From: Bradyrhizobium sp. OK095
GTDB lineage: Bacteria; Pseudomonadota; Alphaproteobacteria; Rhizobiales; Xanthobacteraceae
Length of the DNA stretch: 64,000 nt
Assembly: GCF_900109945.1 (NCBI RefSeq)
Contig: NZ_FOBX01000003.1
Coordinates: forward strand, 1-64,000
Direction: 5' to 3'
Shown: in pieces, positions 10,067-18,869 of the stretch
Layout: each line of letters starts with the position of its first letter
How positions within the stretch are numbered: the stretch's first letter is position 1
The notes under the pieces: generated by a model
The model's database searches: none
What the model was told of the DNA's origin: nothing
Seen by the model: only the letters and a program-made list of their open reading frames with translations
Program-made: the position numbers and the translations under genes

Positions 10067-11002
10067 TCACGTCCTCTCGACCATGCGCCCGAAGAAGCCT
10101 TGCGGACGGAAGAAGATGATGAGGAGGAAGACAGCGAAGATCGCGGCGTTCTGCAATTGCGTCGGCAGGATCAGCGTCGACATCTGCTGCACGAGGCCGA
10201 TCGTCATGCCGCCCCAGAAGGCGCCGATGATGCTGCCCATGCCGCCGAGCACGACGCCGGCATACATGACGATGACGTATTCGAGGCCGACGAAAGGGTG
10301 GAACGGGTAGTTAGTGGCGAGCAGGCCGCCGGCAATCGCGGTGATGCCGCAGCCGAGCGCAAAGGCGGTGCGGTGCGCGCGGTCGACGTCGATGCCCATG
10401 TAGGTCGCGGCGGTCGGATTGTCGGCTGCAGCGCGGAGCGACTTGCCGATCCGTGTGCGCGTGATCAAGAGCGAGAGCAGGATCATGATCGCAAGCGAAA
10501 CGATCGCATCGATGCTGCGTGCCTTGTTGAGGAAGATGCCGATGTCGAGGAAGGGATTGAGCTCCCATGCCGAGCTCGACAGGGGCGTACGGATCGAAGC
10601 CAGCACCGAACCGAAGACGATCAGGCCGCCGTTCTGGAGGATCAGTGCGATACCGAGCGTGAGGATGAGCTGGGCGTAATGGCCTTCGCCTTCCAGCGAA
10701 GCGGTGCGCGTGCCCGACACCCGCGAGATTAGCGCCAGATGGACGAAATAGCCGAACACGGCGAGCACGGGTCCGGCCAGCAGGATCGCGACAAACGGGC
10801 CGACCGTATTGCCGAACAGCGACTGGATGCCGGCGGCGGTGAAGAGATAGAACGCGGCATACATGCCGAGCATCATGAAATCGCCGTGGGCGAAGTTGAT
10901 GACGCGCATGACGCCGAAGATCAGGCCGAGCCCGACGCACATCAGACCGTAGACGGCGCCAATCAGAAGGCCCGCGGCGAGCGCTTGCAAAAAGCCTTCC
11001 AT
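10067..11002 (-). CDS. livH: LivH-type ABC transporter permease
   Basis: A 311-residue inner-membrane permease of the branched-chain amino acid class. It starts MEGFLQALAAGLLIGAVYGL, typical of LivH, and has GLIFGVMRVINFAHGDFMM and a C-terminal GGMGSIIGAFWGG segment. The ATG at 11002 is chosen by homology; the open frame extends 12 codons further. Its stop overlaps the start region of the LivM-LivG gene. It is the first transporter gene of the arm, about 107 bases after the MmgE/PrpD gene. Confidence 0.9.
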   Translation of the reverse strand: MEGFLQALAAGLLIGAVYGLMCVGLGLIFGVMRVINFAHGDFMMLGMYAAFYLFTAAGIQSLFGNTVGPFVAILLAGPVLAVFGYFVHLALISRVSGTRTASLEGEGHYAQLILTLGIALILQNGGLIVFGSVLASIRTPLSSSAWELNPFLDIGIFLNKARSIDAIVSLAIMILLSLLITRTRIGKSLRAAADNPTAATYMGIDVDRAHRTAFALGCGITAIAGGLLATNYPFHPFVGLEYVIVMYAGVVLGGMGSIIGAFWGGMTIGLVQQMSTLILPTQLQNAAIFAVFLLIIFFRPQGFFGRMVERT

Positions 11003-11108
11003 CAGCTTTGTCTCCGCGCAGCGTCTGCTTGCCGGCAATCATTCGCCGATGGCACTACTAAGCTGGTCTCCAAGTTGACCATGTTTCCCCCGTACTTCCC
11101 GGCATTTC

Positions 11109-12503
11109 TTATGATGCCGATCGTAAAACCCGTTCGAGCGCGTCCAGACGGCACTGCGCTGCGATGGCGCCTGCATTGCCGAGCTGTTCGCAGTCGTCGA
11201 TGAGTTGCTCGAGCCGGTGTGCACGGTCGTTGCCGAGGACGCGGCTGGCGGCGGCGCGAAAGCGCGCGCGTATCTCTGAAGGCGTTGCGGCGATGACGTC
11301 GGGCAAGGCATGCCGAATCGTCCGGCCGTCCCGCAGATGCAAGGTCACATCCGCGCCCTGCTTGCCGGGGAAGGCGGCGGTGAAGACGGGGTCGACCTTG
11401 AGGTCGGTGACCGAAACCAGACGGATGATGTCGGCATCATCGAGTTCGGAATAGTTCTCTTCCTCGATCTCGCCCCGCGCTAGCGTCGCGGCGACGCTGA
11501 AGGGAATGCTCATCTTGGCCTGAAGGGCGTTGCGGTAGGGCCCCATGGAGTCGCAGCCGGGATAACGAACGGCAGCGTCGGGTGCGCGAATGACGACGCG
11601 GTCGATCTCGTCAGCGCTGGCGAGCTCGTGCGAGACGCGGAGCGCCGCCTGGGCCGCAGTCTGCGCGAAATTGCAGGCTGGGACTGGTTTGTTGTAGACG
11701 GCCATGATCTCGCTCTCCCCATTGGGGAAGAGCACGATGCTGTCGGGCGCGGCCTGGCGGCGAAAGGCTGCGAACAGGCCGGCTTCACCTTCGAGGATCG
11801 TTTCCGAGCCGAAGGCGCCGGCCACGGCAAGGCCGATCGCCTTGATCGCGTTGCTGGCGGCAAAACCCGGATGAAAATACATGTCGGAGCCGCCGGCATG
11901 CGGCCACTCATTCAATCCGCTGGATGTGTTGGCGGCGATCGCGATGGCGCTGGTCGCGGCGTCCTCGGACAGGCCGAGCGCAAAACTTCCCGCGAGCGCC
12001 GCGCCCGGAGGTGCCACAAGGCCGGTCGGACGGTAGAGGCGGGCGAGGTCGGAGGTCAGCAGCGCGCGGCCGATCCGCGCGCCGGTCTCATAGCCGATGA
12101 TGGCAGAAGCGAGAAACTTGGCGCCGTGTAGCGGCGTCTGTTCCGACAGCGCAAGCAAGGTCGGCCAGATCACGACGCCGTGGTGCGCGATGCTGGCCGC
12201 ATGCATGTCTTCCCGTACAAGACCGTGCCCCATGACAGCATTGGCGAAGGCGGCATCGGCCGGGGAGGAGAGTTGGGCAGTCCCAATGATCGTCGCGCTG
12301 CCACCGTCTTGCGCGATCGCAACTGCCTGGCGGCTCCAGGCATGATGGCCCGCCTCGAAAGCGCAGGACAGGAAGTCGAGCAAGCAAAGCTTTGCCTTGA
12401 CGACGACCTCTGGCCCGAAGTCTCCGAGATCCAGTGCAAGCACGCTCCGCGCCATCTGGCGCGCGAGCGACACCTTGCCTGATACGGTCGGGCCGATCGT
12501 CAT
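11109..12503 (-). CDS. MmgE/PrpD family protein (left arm)
   Basis: A 464-residue protein of the MmgE/PrpD fold, which includes 2-methylcitrate dehydratase, cis-aconitate decarboxylase and related enzymes on polycarboxylates. Visible family stretches are KAKLCLLDFLSCAFEA (about 36-51), GHGLVREDMHA where PrpD has its conserved Asp/His region, and VYNKPVPACNFAQTA. ATG at 12503 with a GGGAG-like site. A second MmgE/PrpD gene starts the opposite arm at 13670. No methylcitrate synthase or prpB is nearby, so propionate metabolism is unlikely. Confidence 0.85.
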   Translation of the reverse strand: MTIGPTVSGKVSLARQMARSVLALDLGDFGPEVVVKAKLCLLDFLSCAFEAGHHAWSRQAVAIAQDGGSATIIGTAQLSSPADAAFANAVMGHGLVREDMHAASIAHHGVVIWPTLLALSEQTPLHGAKFLASAIIGYETGARIGRALLTSDLARLYRPTGLVAPPGAALAGSFALGLSEDAATSAIAIAANTSSGLNEWPHAGGSDMYFHPGFAASNAIKAIGLAVAGAFGSETILEGEAGLFAAFRRQAAPDSIVLFPNGESEIMAVYNKPVPACNFAQTAAQAALRVSHELASADEIDRVVIRAPDAAVRYPGCDSMGPYRNALQAKMSIPFSVAATLARGEIEEENYSELDDADIIRLVSVTDLKVDPVFTAAFPGKQGADVTLHLRDGRTIRHALPDVIAATPSEIRARFRAAASRVLGNDRAHRLEQLIDDCEQLGNAGAIAAQCRLDALERVLRSAS

Positions 12504-12533
12504 TGCAATCGCTCTCCCTGAGGACCTGCGCGC

Positions 12534-13427
12534 TTAGCCGCGCATCTCGACGCCGGCCCACTCTTCGAGCACCTTGGCGATCGAGGTGAAATCCGATGCC
12601 GCGCCGTATTTGGCGTTGGTGATCGCGAGCATCTGCCTCACCACCGCGCCGCAGACCATCGGCACGCCCATCGCTTCGGCCTCGTCAACGCACAGCCGGA
12701 CGTCCTTGTAGGAAAGGCCGGTCGTGAAACCGAAATCGAAGGTGCCGGGCAGCACCGCGCGGGGGAATTTGTCTTCGGAGGCGCTGTTGCGGCCGCTGCT
12801 GGCGTTGATGATGTCGATCAGCACCTTTGCGTTGACGCCGCCCTTGACGCCCATCGCGACGGCCTCCGACGTGATGACAAGCGCCGCGGCCGCCATCAGA
12901 TTGTTGGCGAGCTTGGCCGTCTGCGCCACGCCGGGCTTGTCGCCGGTGTAGAACAGCTTGCCGAAATTCTTCAGGATTGGCTGCACGGTCTCGTAGGTCG
13001 CCTGCGGGCAGGACACCATCACGGCCAGCGTACCGTTGATGGCGCCCTTGATGCCGCCGCTGACGGGCGCATCGACCAGCGTCATGCCCTTGGCTTTCAG
13101 GCCTTCCGCAACGATTTTCGCCGCACCGGGACCAGAGGTCGAGAGGTCGATCACGATCTTGGCGCGGTTGCCGCTGCTGATACCGTCCTGGCCGAGCGTG
13201 ACGGCCTTGACAATGTCGGGCGTCGGCAGGCTGGCGAGCACGATGTCGGCGCGGGAGGCGACGTCGGCTGGTGATTTGCCGAGGAGTGCACCGCGCTTGA
13301 CCAGTGGCTGGGTCGCTTCGGTCTGTGTGTCGTAGATGACGAGCGAATAGCCCGCATCCATCAATCGTCCCGCCATAGGACCGCCCATGCGGCCCGTGCC
13401 GATTACGCCGAGCGTTTCTCCCGCCAT
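12534..13427 (-). CDS. NAD(P)-dependent oxidoreductase, 3-hydroxyisobutyrate dehydrogenase family
   Basis: A 297-residue beta-hydroxyacid dehydrogenase. N-terminal Rossmann motif GVIGTGRMGGPMAGRL, substrate motif DAPVSGGIKGA, and the catalytic Lys in TAKLANNLM. The ATG at 13427 follows CAGGGAG; the 58 in-frame codons upstream show no homology and lie in the divergent promoter region. It is the first gene of the left arm. The family reduces aldehydes or oxidises beta-hydroxyacids such as tartronate semialdehyde or 3-hydroxyisobutyrate; the exact substrate is not evident. Paralogues occur at 40004 and 61076. Confidence 0.88.
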   Translation of the reverse strand: MAGETLGVIGTGRMGGPMAGRLMDAGYSLVIYDTQTEATQPLVKRGALLGKSPADVASRADIVLASLPTPDIVKAVTLGQDGISSGNRAKIVIDLSTSGPGAAKIVAEGLKAKGMTLVDAPVSGGIKGAINGTLAVMVSCPQATYETVQPILKNFGKLFYTGDKPGVAQTAKLANNLMAAAALVITSEAVAMGVKGGVNAKVLIDIINASSGRNSASEDKFPRAVLPGTFDFGFTTGLSYKDVRLCVDEAEAMGVPMVCGAVVRQMLAITNAKYGAASDFTSIAKVLEEWAGVEMRG

Positions 13428-13570
13428 CGTCCACTCCCTGTCGCGCGATCCCGTGACGGGCGCGCCTTCTTGATCTCTTGGTCGTTGATCTTCTGGTCGA
13501 TCGTTTTCGCCGGCCGGCCTTCCCGGCCGCCGTCGTCGTGGCGGCGGGATCCCGCGCCAACGGGGCGGAT

Positions 13571-13605
13571 TGTTATGATTGTCAGACAAGCTGTCAAGCA
13601 TAACA
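13571..13605. promoter_or_regulatory. Composite inverted-repeat operator between divergent catabolic arms
   Basis: An outer pair TGTTATG (13571-13577) and CATAACA (13599-13605) encloses the palindrome TTGTCAGACAA (13579-13589), which itself overlaps GACAAGCTGTC (13585-13595). The TTGTC-N-GACAA core resembles sites bound by FCD-type GntR regulators. It lies in the 242-base region shared by the two divergent arms, each of which ends up next to a GntR gene. Binding is inferred. Confidence 0.5.
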
Positions 13606-13669
13606 TTTTGGGGTCGACAGTTTGCCGCGGATCGTCATATGGTCCGGGAAAACGAGGAAGACGCCCCGC

Positions 13670-15046
13670 GTGCCGCAAGTCCCAATTCCGAGTGTGAGCA
13701 AGACGCTCGCCGATTTCGTCGAGTCCTCGTCATGGGCGGACGTCGAGGCGCAGAGCCGCGAGGCGCGGCGCTCGATCCTCAATTTCTTTGCGACCGCGCT
13801 CGGCTCTGCGCGCGATCCCGTGGTCACGGCCGCGATGCGCACTCTGGCGCCGTTCAGCGGCGCCGCGACATCGACGGTGATCGGCCATTCGGAGCCGATG
13901 GACGCGTTGTGCGCCTCGTTTCTCAATGCCATTTCGGCAAACCTGCTCGACTTCGACGATACCCATCCCGAGACGATCATTCATCCGGCCGCGCCGGTCG
14001 CCGCGCCGATATTGGCGCTTGCGGAGACGCGAAGACTGTCGGGGCGCGAGGTGCTGACGGCGTTCATTCTCGGCGTGGATGTCGAATGCCGGATCGGCAA
14101 TGCGGTTTCGCCGCGTCATTACGCGCGGGGCTGGCACATCACCTCAACCTGCGGGATTTTTGGCGCGGCGGCTGCGTGCGCGAAGCTGTTGGGGCTGCCG
14201 GCGGAAGGGATTGCGAATGCCATCGGGCTTGCGGCAAGTCAGTCCGCCGGCAACGTCGAGAACCTGCCGAGTGCCGCCAAGAACGTAAGCGTTGGCAACG
14301 CGGCACGTAACGGGTTGTTCGCCGCTCTGCTTGCGCAGCAGGGCTATGAGGCTGCGCCCCGCGCCATCGAAGGTCCGCTTGGCTGGGCGCGCACCATGGG
14401 CGACGAGCCGGACATTGCGCGCCTGCTCGATGGTCTCGGCAGCACTTGGGAGATCGCCAAGAACACCTATAAGCCCTATCCCGCCGGCATCGTGTTCCAT
14501 TCGGTCATCGATGCCTGCCTGCTGCTGCGCGAACGGATCGGCCGGCAGATCGATCAGATCGAGTCGGTGACGGTGGAGGGCTCGGCGCTGCTGCTTGCGC
14601 GCGGCGACCGTCCCGTCAACAACGAGCGCGATGCGCGCGTCAGCATCCACCATTGCGTGGCTTGCGGACTCTTGCTCGGTCGGGCGGGCGTGACCGAGTT
14701 TGCGCACGAGACCGTGGTTCGGCCCGATATCGCGCAGCTGCGGCAAAAGGTCAGGGCAGAGCTTGATGCCCAGATGCCCGATGGTGCTACGCGCGTTACC
14801 TTGCGCTTGGCGTCCGGCAAGGTGCTCACCGAGATCGTGACGTCGCCGCGCGGCAGCCAGGCTGCACCGCTTTCGGATCGCGACATCGAGGAGAAGCTGC
14901 GCGAAGGCGTACGGACCGGTCGAAGCGATTGGGACGCGGACCGCGTCATCGACGCGGTCTGGCGTATCGATGCGGCGGATGACGTCGGAAATCTCCTGCA
15001 ATCGCTGCGGCCGCCGTCGGCCTCGCGCCTGACAACTTCCAACTAG
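13670..15046 (+). CDS. MmgE/PrpD family protein (right arm)
   Basis: A 458-residue MmgE/PrpD protein that opens with SVSKTLADFVESSSW. It has the family segments SILNFFATALGSA, LLDFDDTHPETIIHPAAPV (the conserved Asp/His region of the fold) and YKPYPAGIVFH. The GTG at 13670 is preferred because GAGGAA lies 10 bases upstream; an in-frame TTG at 13622 has no ribosome site. It is first in the rightward arm and 28 bases before a CMD-family gene, the same pair of families as in the left arm. It may act as a decarboxylase, dehydratase or epimerase. Confidence 0.84.
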   Translation: MPQVPIPSVSKTLADFVESSSWADVEAQSREARRSILNFFATALGSARDPVVTAAMRTLAPFSGAATSTVIGHSEPMDALCASFLNAISANLLDFDDTHPETIIHPAAPVAAPILALAETRRLSGREVLTAFILGVDVECRIGNAVSPRHYARGWHITSTCGIFGAAAACAKLLGLPAEGIANAIGLAASQSAGNVENLPSAAKNVSVGNAARNGLFAALLAQQGYEAAPRAIEGPLGWARTMGDEPDIARLLDGLGSTWEIAKNTYKPYPAGIVFHSVIDACLLLRERIGRQIDQIESVTVEGSALLLARGDRPVNNERDARVSIHHCVACGLLLGRAGVTEFAHETVVRPDIAQLRQKVRAELDAQMPDGATRVTLRLASGKVLTEIVTSPRGSQAAPLSDRDIEEKLREGVRTGRSDWDADRVIDAVWRIDAADDVGNLLQSLRPPSASRLTTSN

Positions 15047-15074
15047 ACTCTCTCAAGACCTGAAAGGGACGATC

Positions 15075-15464
15075 ATGAGCAAGACCGAACTGTTCGAAAA
15101 GGGCCTCAAGGTTCGTAAAGAGGTGCTCGGCGAGGACTATGTCAACAAGTCGATCGCCGGCGCCGACGAGTTCACGCGCACGATGGCGGAATGGTCCACC
15201 GAGTTCTGCTGGGGCGCGTTGTGGACGCGGCCCGGCGTCGACCGGCGCACGCGCTCGATCGTCAATCTGGCGATGCTCGGTGCGCTGAACCGGCCGCATG
15301 AGCTGAAGCTGCACGTGAAGGGTGCCCTGAAGAACGGGCTGACCAAGGACGAGATCAAGGAGATCCTGCTCCAGGTCGGCGTCTATTGCGGCGTGCCCGC
15401 CGGCATCGACGCCTTCCGCAACGCGCGCGAGGCCTTCAACGAGGTTGATTCGGCGGGTTCCTGA
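15075..15464 (+). CDS. Carboxymuconolactone decarboxylase (CMD) family protein (right arm)
   Basis: A 129-residue PcaC-like protein: EFCWGALWTRPGVDRRTRS, NRPHELKLHVKGAL and YCGVPAGIDAFRNAREAF. It aligns without gaps to the left-arm copy at 4649-5029 over nearly its whole length, with many identical positions. GAAAGGGACG precedes the ATG at 15075. It lies between an MmgE/PrpD gene and a lactonase-like hydrolase, which supports action on a lactone or a related beta-keto acid. Confidence 0.86.
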   Translation: MSKTELFEKGLKVRKEVLGEDYVNKSIAGADEFTRTMAEWSTEFCWGALWTRPGVDRRTRSIVNLAMLGALNRPHELKLHVKGALKNGLTKDEIKEILLQVGVYCGVPAGIDAFRNAREAFNEVDSAGS

Positions 15465-15484
15465 GCCCGCTTGATTGGAAGCTC

Positions 15485-16312
15485 ATGGCTGACACGGAAT
15501 ACGAGCTCTTCGCCATCCGCTATGCAACGCGGGATGCGCAGCGGAGCGAGCACTTCATCGGCGGCGACCCGCATGACGGGCCGATGCCGATGGACTATTT
15601 TATGTGGCTGGCGCGGGGAGGCGGGCGCACCTTCGTCATCGACACCGGGTTCAACGCGGAAATCGCCAAGCAGCGCAGGCGGAATTTCCTGCGCTGTCCC
15701 GTGGAGACGCTTGCCGCATTTGATGTCGACATCGCCGACGTCAAGGACGTGATCCTCACGCATCTGCACTATGACCACGCCGGTAATTTCGACCGGTTTC
15801 CCAATGCGCGGTTTCATCTCCAGGAGCGTGAGCTCGCCTATGCCACCGGGCGTTACATGCAATATCCCAGGCTCTCGCATTCCTTCGAGGTCGAGGACGT
15901 CTGCGGCATCGTGCGGCTGAACTACGCACGCCGGGTGCTGTTCTACGATGGCGATGCCGAGATCGCGCCCGGACTGACGGTCTATGCGGCGGGCGGGCAT
16001 TCCGCCGGTCTGCAGTTCGTTCGCGTCAACACGCGCCGCGGTCCTGTCGTGCTCGCCTCCGACGTCAGTCATTTCTACGAGAACATGACCAGCGAGCGTC
16101 CATTCACGACGGCATTTCATGTCGGCGACATGCTGGTCGGCTTCGACAAGCTACGCGCCGCAGCGCCCGACGCGGACCACATCGTCCCCGGCCATGATCC
16201 GCTGGTTATGAAGCTTTATCCGCCCCCGAGCCCGGACCTGAATGGCGTCGCGGTTCGCCTCGACGTCGCGCCGTCCGATGCTGCGCATTCCCCGACCCGT
16301 AAGCCAGGCTAA
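15485..16312 (+). CDS. MBL-fold hydrolase, N-acyl-homoserine-lactonase-like
   Basis: A 275-residue metallo-beta-lactamase-fold protein. The di-metal motif is THLHYDHAGN (about 92-101), followed by the metal histidine in AAGGHSAGLQ, the bridging Asp in VLASDVSHFYEN and the late His in VPGHDP. The arrangement matches the AiiA/AttM lactonase group, which opens homoserine lactones. Here it follows MmgE/PrpD and CMD genes by 20 bases, so a metabolic lactone is a more likely substrate than a quorum signal. Start ATG at 15485; GGAAG lies upstream. Confidence 0.83.
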   Translation: MADTEYELFAIRYATRDAQRSEHFIGGDPHDGPMPMDYFMWLARGGGRTFVIDTGFNAEIAKQRRRNFLRCPVETLAAFDVDIADVKDVILTHLHYDHAGNFDRFPNARFHLQERELAYATGRYMQYPRLSHSFEVEDVCGIVRLNYARRVLFYDGDAEIAPGLTVYAAGGHSAGLQFVRVNTRRGPVVLASDVSHFYENMTSERPFTTAFHVGDMLVGFDKLRAAAPDADHIVPGHDPLVMKLYPPPSPDLNGVAVRLDVAPSDAAHSPTRKPG

Positions 16313-16334
16313 AAAATCGATTTTCGATTTTCTA
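16311..16334. promoter_or_regulatory. AT-rich palindrome upstream of the GntR gene
   Basis: AAAATCGATTTT (16313-16324) is a perfect 12-bp palindrome, and TCGATTTTC overlaps it to form a repeated ATTTTC pattern, in a GC-rich setting 40-60 bases before the GntR start at 16370. It is a good candidate for autoregulation by that GntR protein; this is inferred from position. Confidence 0.45.
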
Positions 16335-16369
16335 TTGACCCTTGCTCCCTCCCTTGCGATCATCCGGCC

Positions 16370-17098
16370 ATGGGTCCGCTTCAGTTCCAATTATCCGGAA
16401 GCCGCGGGGATGGTCCGCGCAGCCTGACATCGGCGCTGCACGGACGTCTGCGTGCCGACATTCTGGCGACGCGGCTGTTGCCGGGGCAGAAGCTCCATAT
16501 CGCAGGACTCGCAAAACAGTTTTCCGTCAGCCTCGCCGCCGTGCGCGAGGCGCTGTCGCGCCTGGTCGCCGACGGGCTTGTACAGGCTTCCGACCAACGC
16601 GGCTTTCGCGTGAGCCCGGTCTCGCTCGCCGATCTCGCCGACGTGACGCAGACCCGGATCGACATCGAGGGGCTTGCGCTCCGTCGCTCGATCGAGCGGG
16701 GCGATGCTGCCTGGCTCGCCTCGGTGAAATCCGCCTGGGTGAATCTGAAGGCCGTTCCCCATCGCTATCCCGACGATCCGACCGTTCACTACGAGGAGTG
16801 GGTTGACCGTCACCGCATCTTCCATCGTGCGCTGGTCAATGCGTGCGGCTCGCCATGGCTGCTCGGCTTTCGCGACGTGCTGCACGAGCAGAGCGAGCGC
16901 TATCGCCGCCTCTCGATCCGCAGGGAAATCGGCGGCAAGCTGCGCGACGTCGAAGCCGAGCACAAGGCAATCGTCGTCGCCGTGGTGAAACGTGATGCAG
17001 ATGCGGCAGTTCGCGCATTGTCAAAGCACTTCGGCATCACCAAAGAGTTCGTCGAGCTCGCCGCCTCGCGCATCGCGGAGGTGAGCCGCACGACCTGA
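16370..17098 (+). CDS. GntR-family transcriptional regulator (FCD subfamily), right arm
   Basis: A 242-residue regulator. The winged helix (about 15-85) includes KQFSVSLAAVREALSRLVADG, and an FCD ligand domain follows with the metal-type histidines in VDRHRIFHRAL and the later VEAEHKAIV. ATG at 16370. It separates the MmgE/CMD/MBL genes from an NMT1-type ABC transporter operon that starts 47 bases downstream, so it likely controls one or both. The FCD pattern differs from the left-arm GntR, so the two probably sense different ligands. Confidence 0.88.
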   Translation: MGPLQFQLSGSRGDGPRSLTSALHGRLRADILATRLLPGQKLHIAGLAKQFSVSLAAVREALSRLVADGLVQASDQRGFRVSPVSLADLADVTQTRIDIEGLALRRSIERGDAAWLASVKSAWVNLKAVPHRYPDDPTVHYEEWVDRHRIFHRALVNACGSPWLLGFRDVLHEQSERYRRLSIRREIGGKLRDVEAEHKAIVVAVVKRDADAAVRALSKHFGITKEFVELAASRIAEVSRTT

Positions 17099-17145
17099 CG
17101 ATCCCAAGAAATTCGGCACAAAAAAAGACAGACCGGGAGGAAACA

Positions 17146-18111
17146 ATGAAGATCAATCGCCGTCACGCGCTGATGTCGCTCGCCGCCGTCGCAATACTGG
17201 CCGGCCCTGCGAGCGCAGCCGACACAATTCGCGTCGGCCTGCCCACGAAAACCTATTGGCCGACGACGATCGCTGAGACGGCCGTGCGCCAAAAACTGTT
17301 CGAGAAGGAAGGCATTCAGGCCGAGCTGACCATCTACCGCAGCGGCGCCGAGACGTTTGAAGGCATGGCTGCGGGCGCCGCCGACATCATTCTCGATCCG
17401 CCGTCGCTGGTCTCGGCCGGCCGCAAAAAGGGCGTGATGTCCAGGATCGTAGCCAATGCCGCGATGGGGAATTTCGGCTGGCAGTTGATGGTCCCGACCA
17501 AATCAACGCTCGACGTCAAGGATCTCAATGGCAAGAAGGTCGCGATCACCGCGGCCGGCTCCGGCTCTGATCTGCTTGCGCTGTGGACCCTCCAGGACAA
17601 GAAGATCGATTTTACGCGCGTCCCCGTCGGCGGCGGCGGCCTGGTGCCGAACCTGCTGGCCGGCAATGTCGAGGCGGCCGTGGTCTACTCGCCGCTGAGC
17701 TTCCAGATCGCGAAATCCGGCGAAGCCAAGACCATCCTCGATTACGCAACCGCAGTTCCGCCGAACCTCACCGCAGGCTGGATCGTGCTCGACAAGCTCG
17801 CCGAGGCAAAGCCGCAGATGGTGCAGAAGGCGGTGAACGCGCTCTACGGCGCGGTCGCGTTCATGCGCGCTAACCGCGACGTCACTGTCAAGCTGATCGC
17901 CGAACTCTACGAAATGCCGCCGGAGATCGCCGGTCTGGAATACGACAACACCATCATGAAGCTTGAGACCAGCGGCGACATGGGCGCAGCCAATGTGAAC
18001 GCGGCCGTGCAGTTGTCGCTCGATCTCGCCAAGCTCGGCGGTCTCAAGGACATCGTGCCGGTCGAGGAGGTGATCTCGGGCAAGTTCAAGCCCGTTCCGA
18101 CCAAGCCGTAA
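17146..18111 (+). CDS. ABC transporter substrate-binding protein, NMT1/SsuA-like
   Basis: A 321-residue periplasmic binding protein with a Sec signal (about 1-25, ending GPASAADT). The mature part TIRVGLPTKTYWPTTIAETA and the segment GMAAGAADIILDPPSLVSA are typical of the NMT1/THI5/SsuA class that binds sulfonates, pyrimidines, nitrate or aromatic acids. GGGAGGAAAC precedes the ATG at 17146. It is the first gene of a binding protein, permease, ATPase, permease operon. Confidence 0.88.
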   Translation: MKINRRHALMSLAAVAILAGPASAADTIRVGLPTKTYWPTTIAETAVRQKLFEKEGIQAELTIYRSGAETFEGMAAGAADIILDPPSLVSAGRKKGVMSRIVANAAMGNFGWQLMVPTKSTLDVKDLNGKKVAITAAGSGSDLLALWTLQDKKIDFTRVPVGGGGLVPNLLAGNVEAAVVYSPLSFQIAKSGEAKTILDYATAVPPNLTAGWIVLDKLAEAKPQMVQKAVNALYGAVAFMRANRDVTVKLIAELYEMPPEIAGLEYDNTIMKLETSGDMGAANVNAAVQLSLDLAKLGGLKDIVPVEEVISGKFKPVPTKP

Positions 18112-18113
18112 CC

Positions 18114-18869
18114 ATGCCGGGCACAATCGCCAACAACCTTGCGCGGATCGCGATCGTCATCGCGGTCCTGGCGCTTTGGGAGGTGCTGTCACGCACCGGC
18201 ATCGTCAATCCGCGCCTGCTGCCGTCGGCGTCCGACACGTTTGCGACGCTCGGCGATCTCCTGCAGCGCGCGGCCGTGCGGAAGGATCTGATGGTGACCG
18301 CGACCGAAGTGCTGGCCGCATTCGCGCTGGCCGTGCCGTTCGGCGCGTTGATCGGTTTCGCGGTCGCTGAGAACCGCTACTTCGAGGATGTGGCCAAGCC
18401 GCTGCTGTTCTTTGCGTTCAGCATCCCGAAGTCGATCTTCCTGCCGATGTTTATCCTGGTATTCGGCGTCGGCTTTGCCCAGAAGGTCGGTTTCGGCTTT
18501 TTCTCCACGATCTTCATCGTGATCATGTCGACCACGACGGCGGTGGAGTCTGTCAAGATGGAACATCTGACGGTGGCGCGCTCCTATGGCGCCACGCGGG
18601 TCCAAACTGCGTTCCGGGTCTACCTGCCCAGCATGCTGCCGGTGCTGCTGGAAGCGCTCCGGATCTCGATGATCTTCAACCTGACCGGCGTGATCCTGGC
18701 CGAGATGTACGCCTCGCGCGACGGAATCGGCCACCAGATCGCGACCTGGGGTGAGAATTTCCAGATGAAGCAGCTCCTTGCCGGCGTCGTGATGGTCGCC
18801 GCGATCGCCATGACCTTCAACGAACTCGTCAGATGGGTGGAAACGCGATGCAGCCATTGGCGAACGTGA
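18114..18869 (+). CDS. ABC transporter permease, SsuC/TauC-like (first of two)
   Basis: A 251-residue inner-membrane protein with about six hydrophobic segments. The SsuC-type coupling motif lies in EHLTVARSYGATRVQTAFRV, with the AE-type cytoplasmic loop. It starts with ATG two bases after the binding-protein stop, and its end overlaps the ATPase region. The operon carries a second permease gene at 19662, so the channel may be a heterodimer. Confidence 0.88.
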   Translation: MPGTIANNLARIAIVIAVLALWEVLSRTGIVNPRLLPSASDTFATLGDLLQRAAVRKDLMVTATEVLAAFALAVPFGALIGFAVAENRYFEDVAKPLLFFAFSIPKSIFLPMFILVFGVGFAQKVGFGFFSTIFIVIMSTTTAVESVKMEHLTVARSYGATRVQTAFRVYLPSMLPVLLEALRISMIFNLTGVILAEMYASRDGIGHQIATWGENFQMKQLLAGVVMVAAIAMTFNELVRWVETRCSHWRT

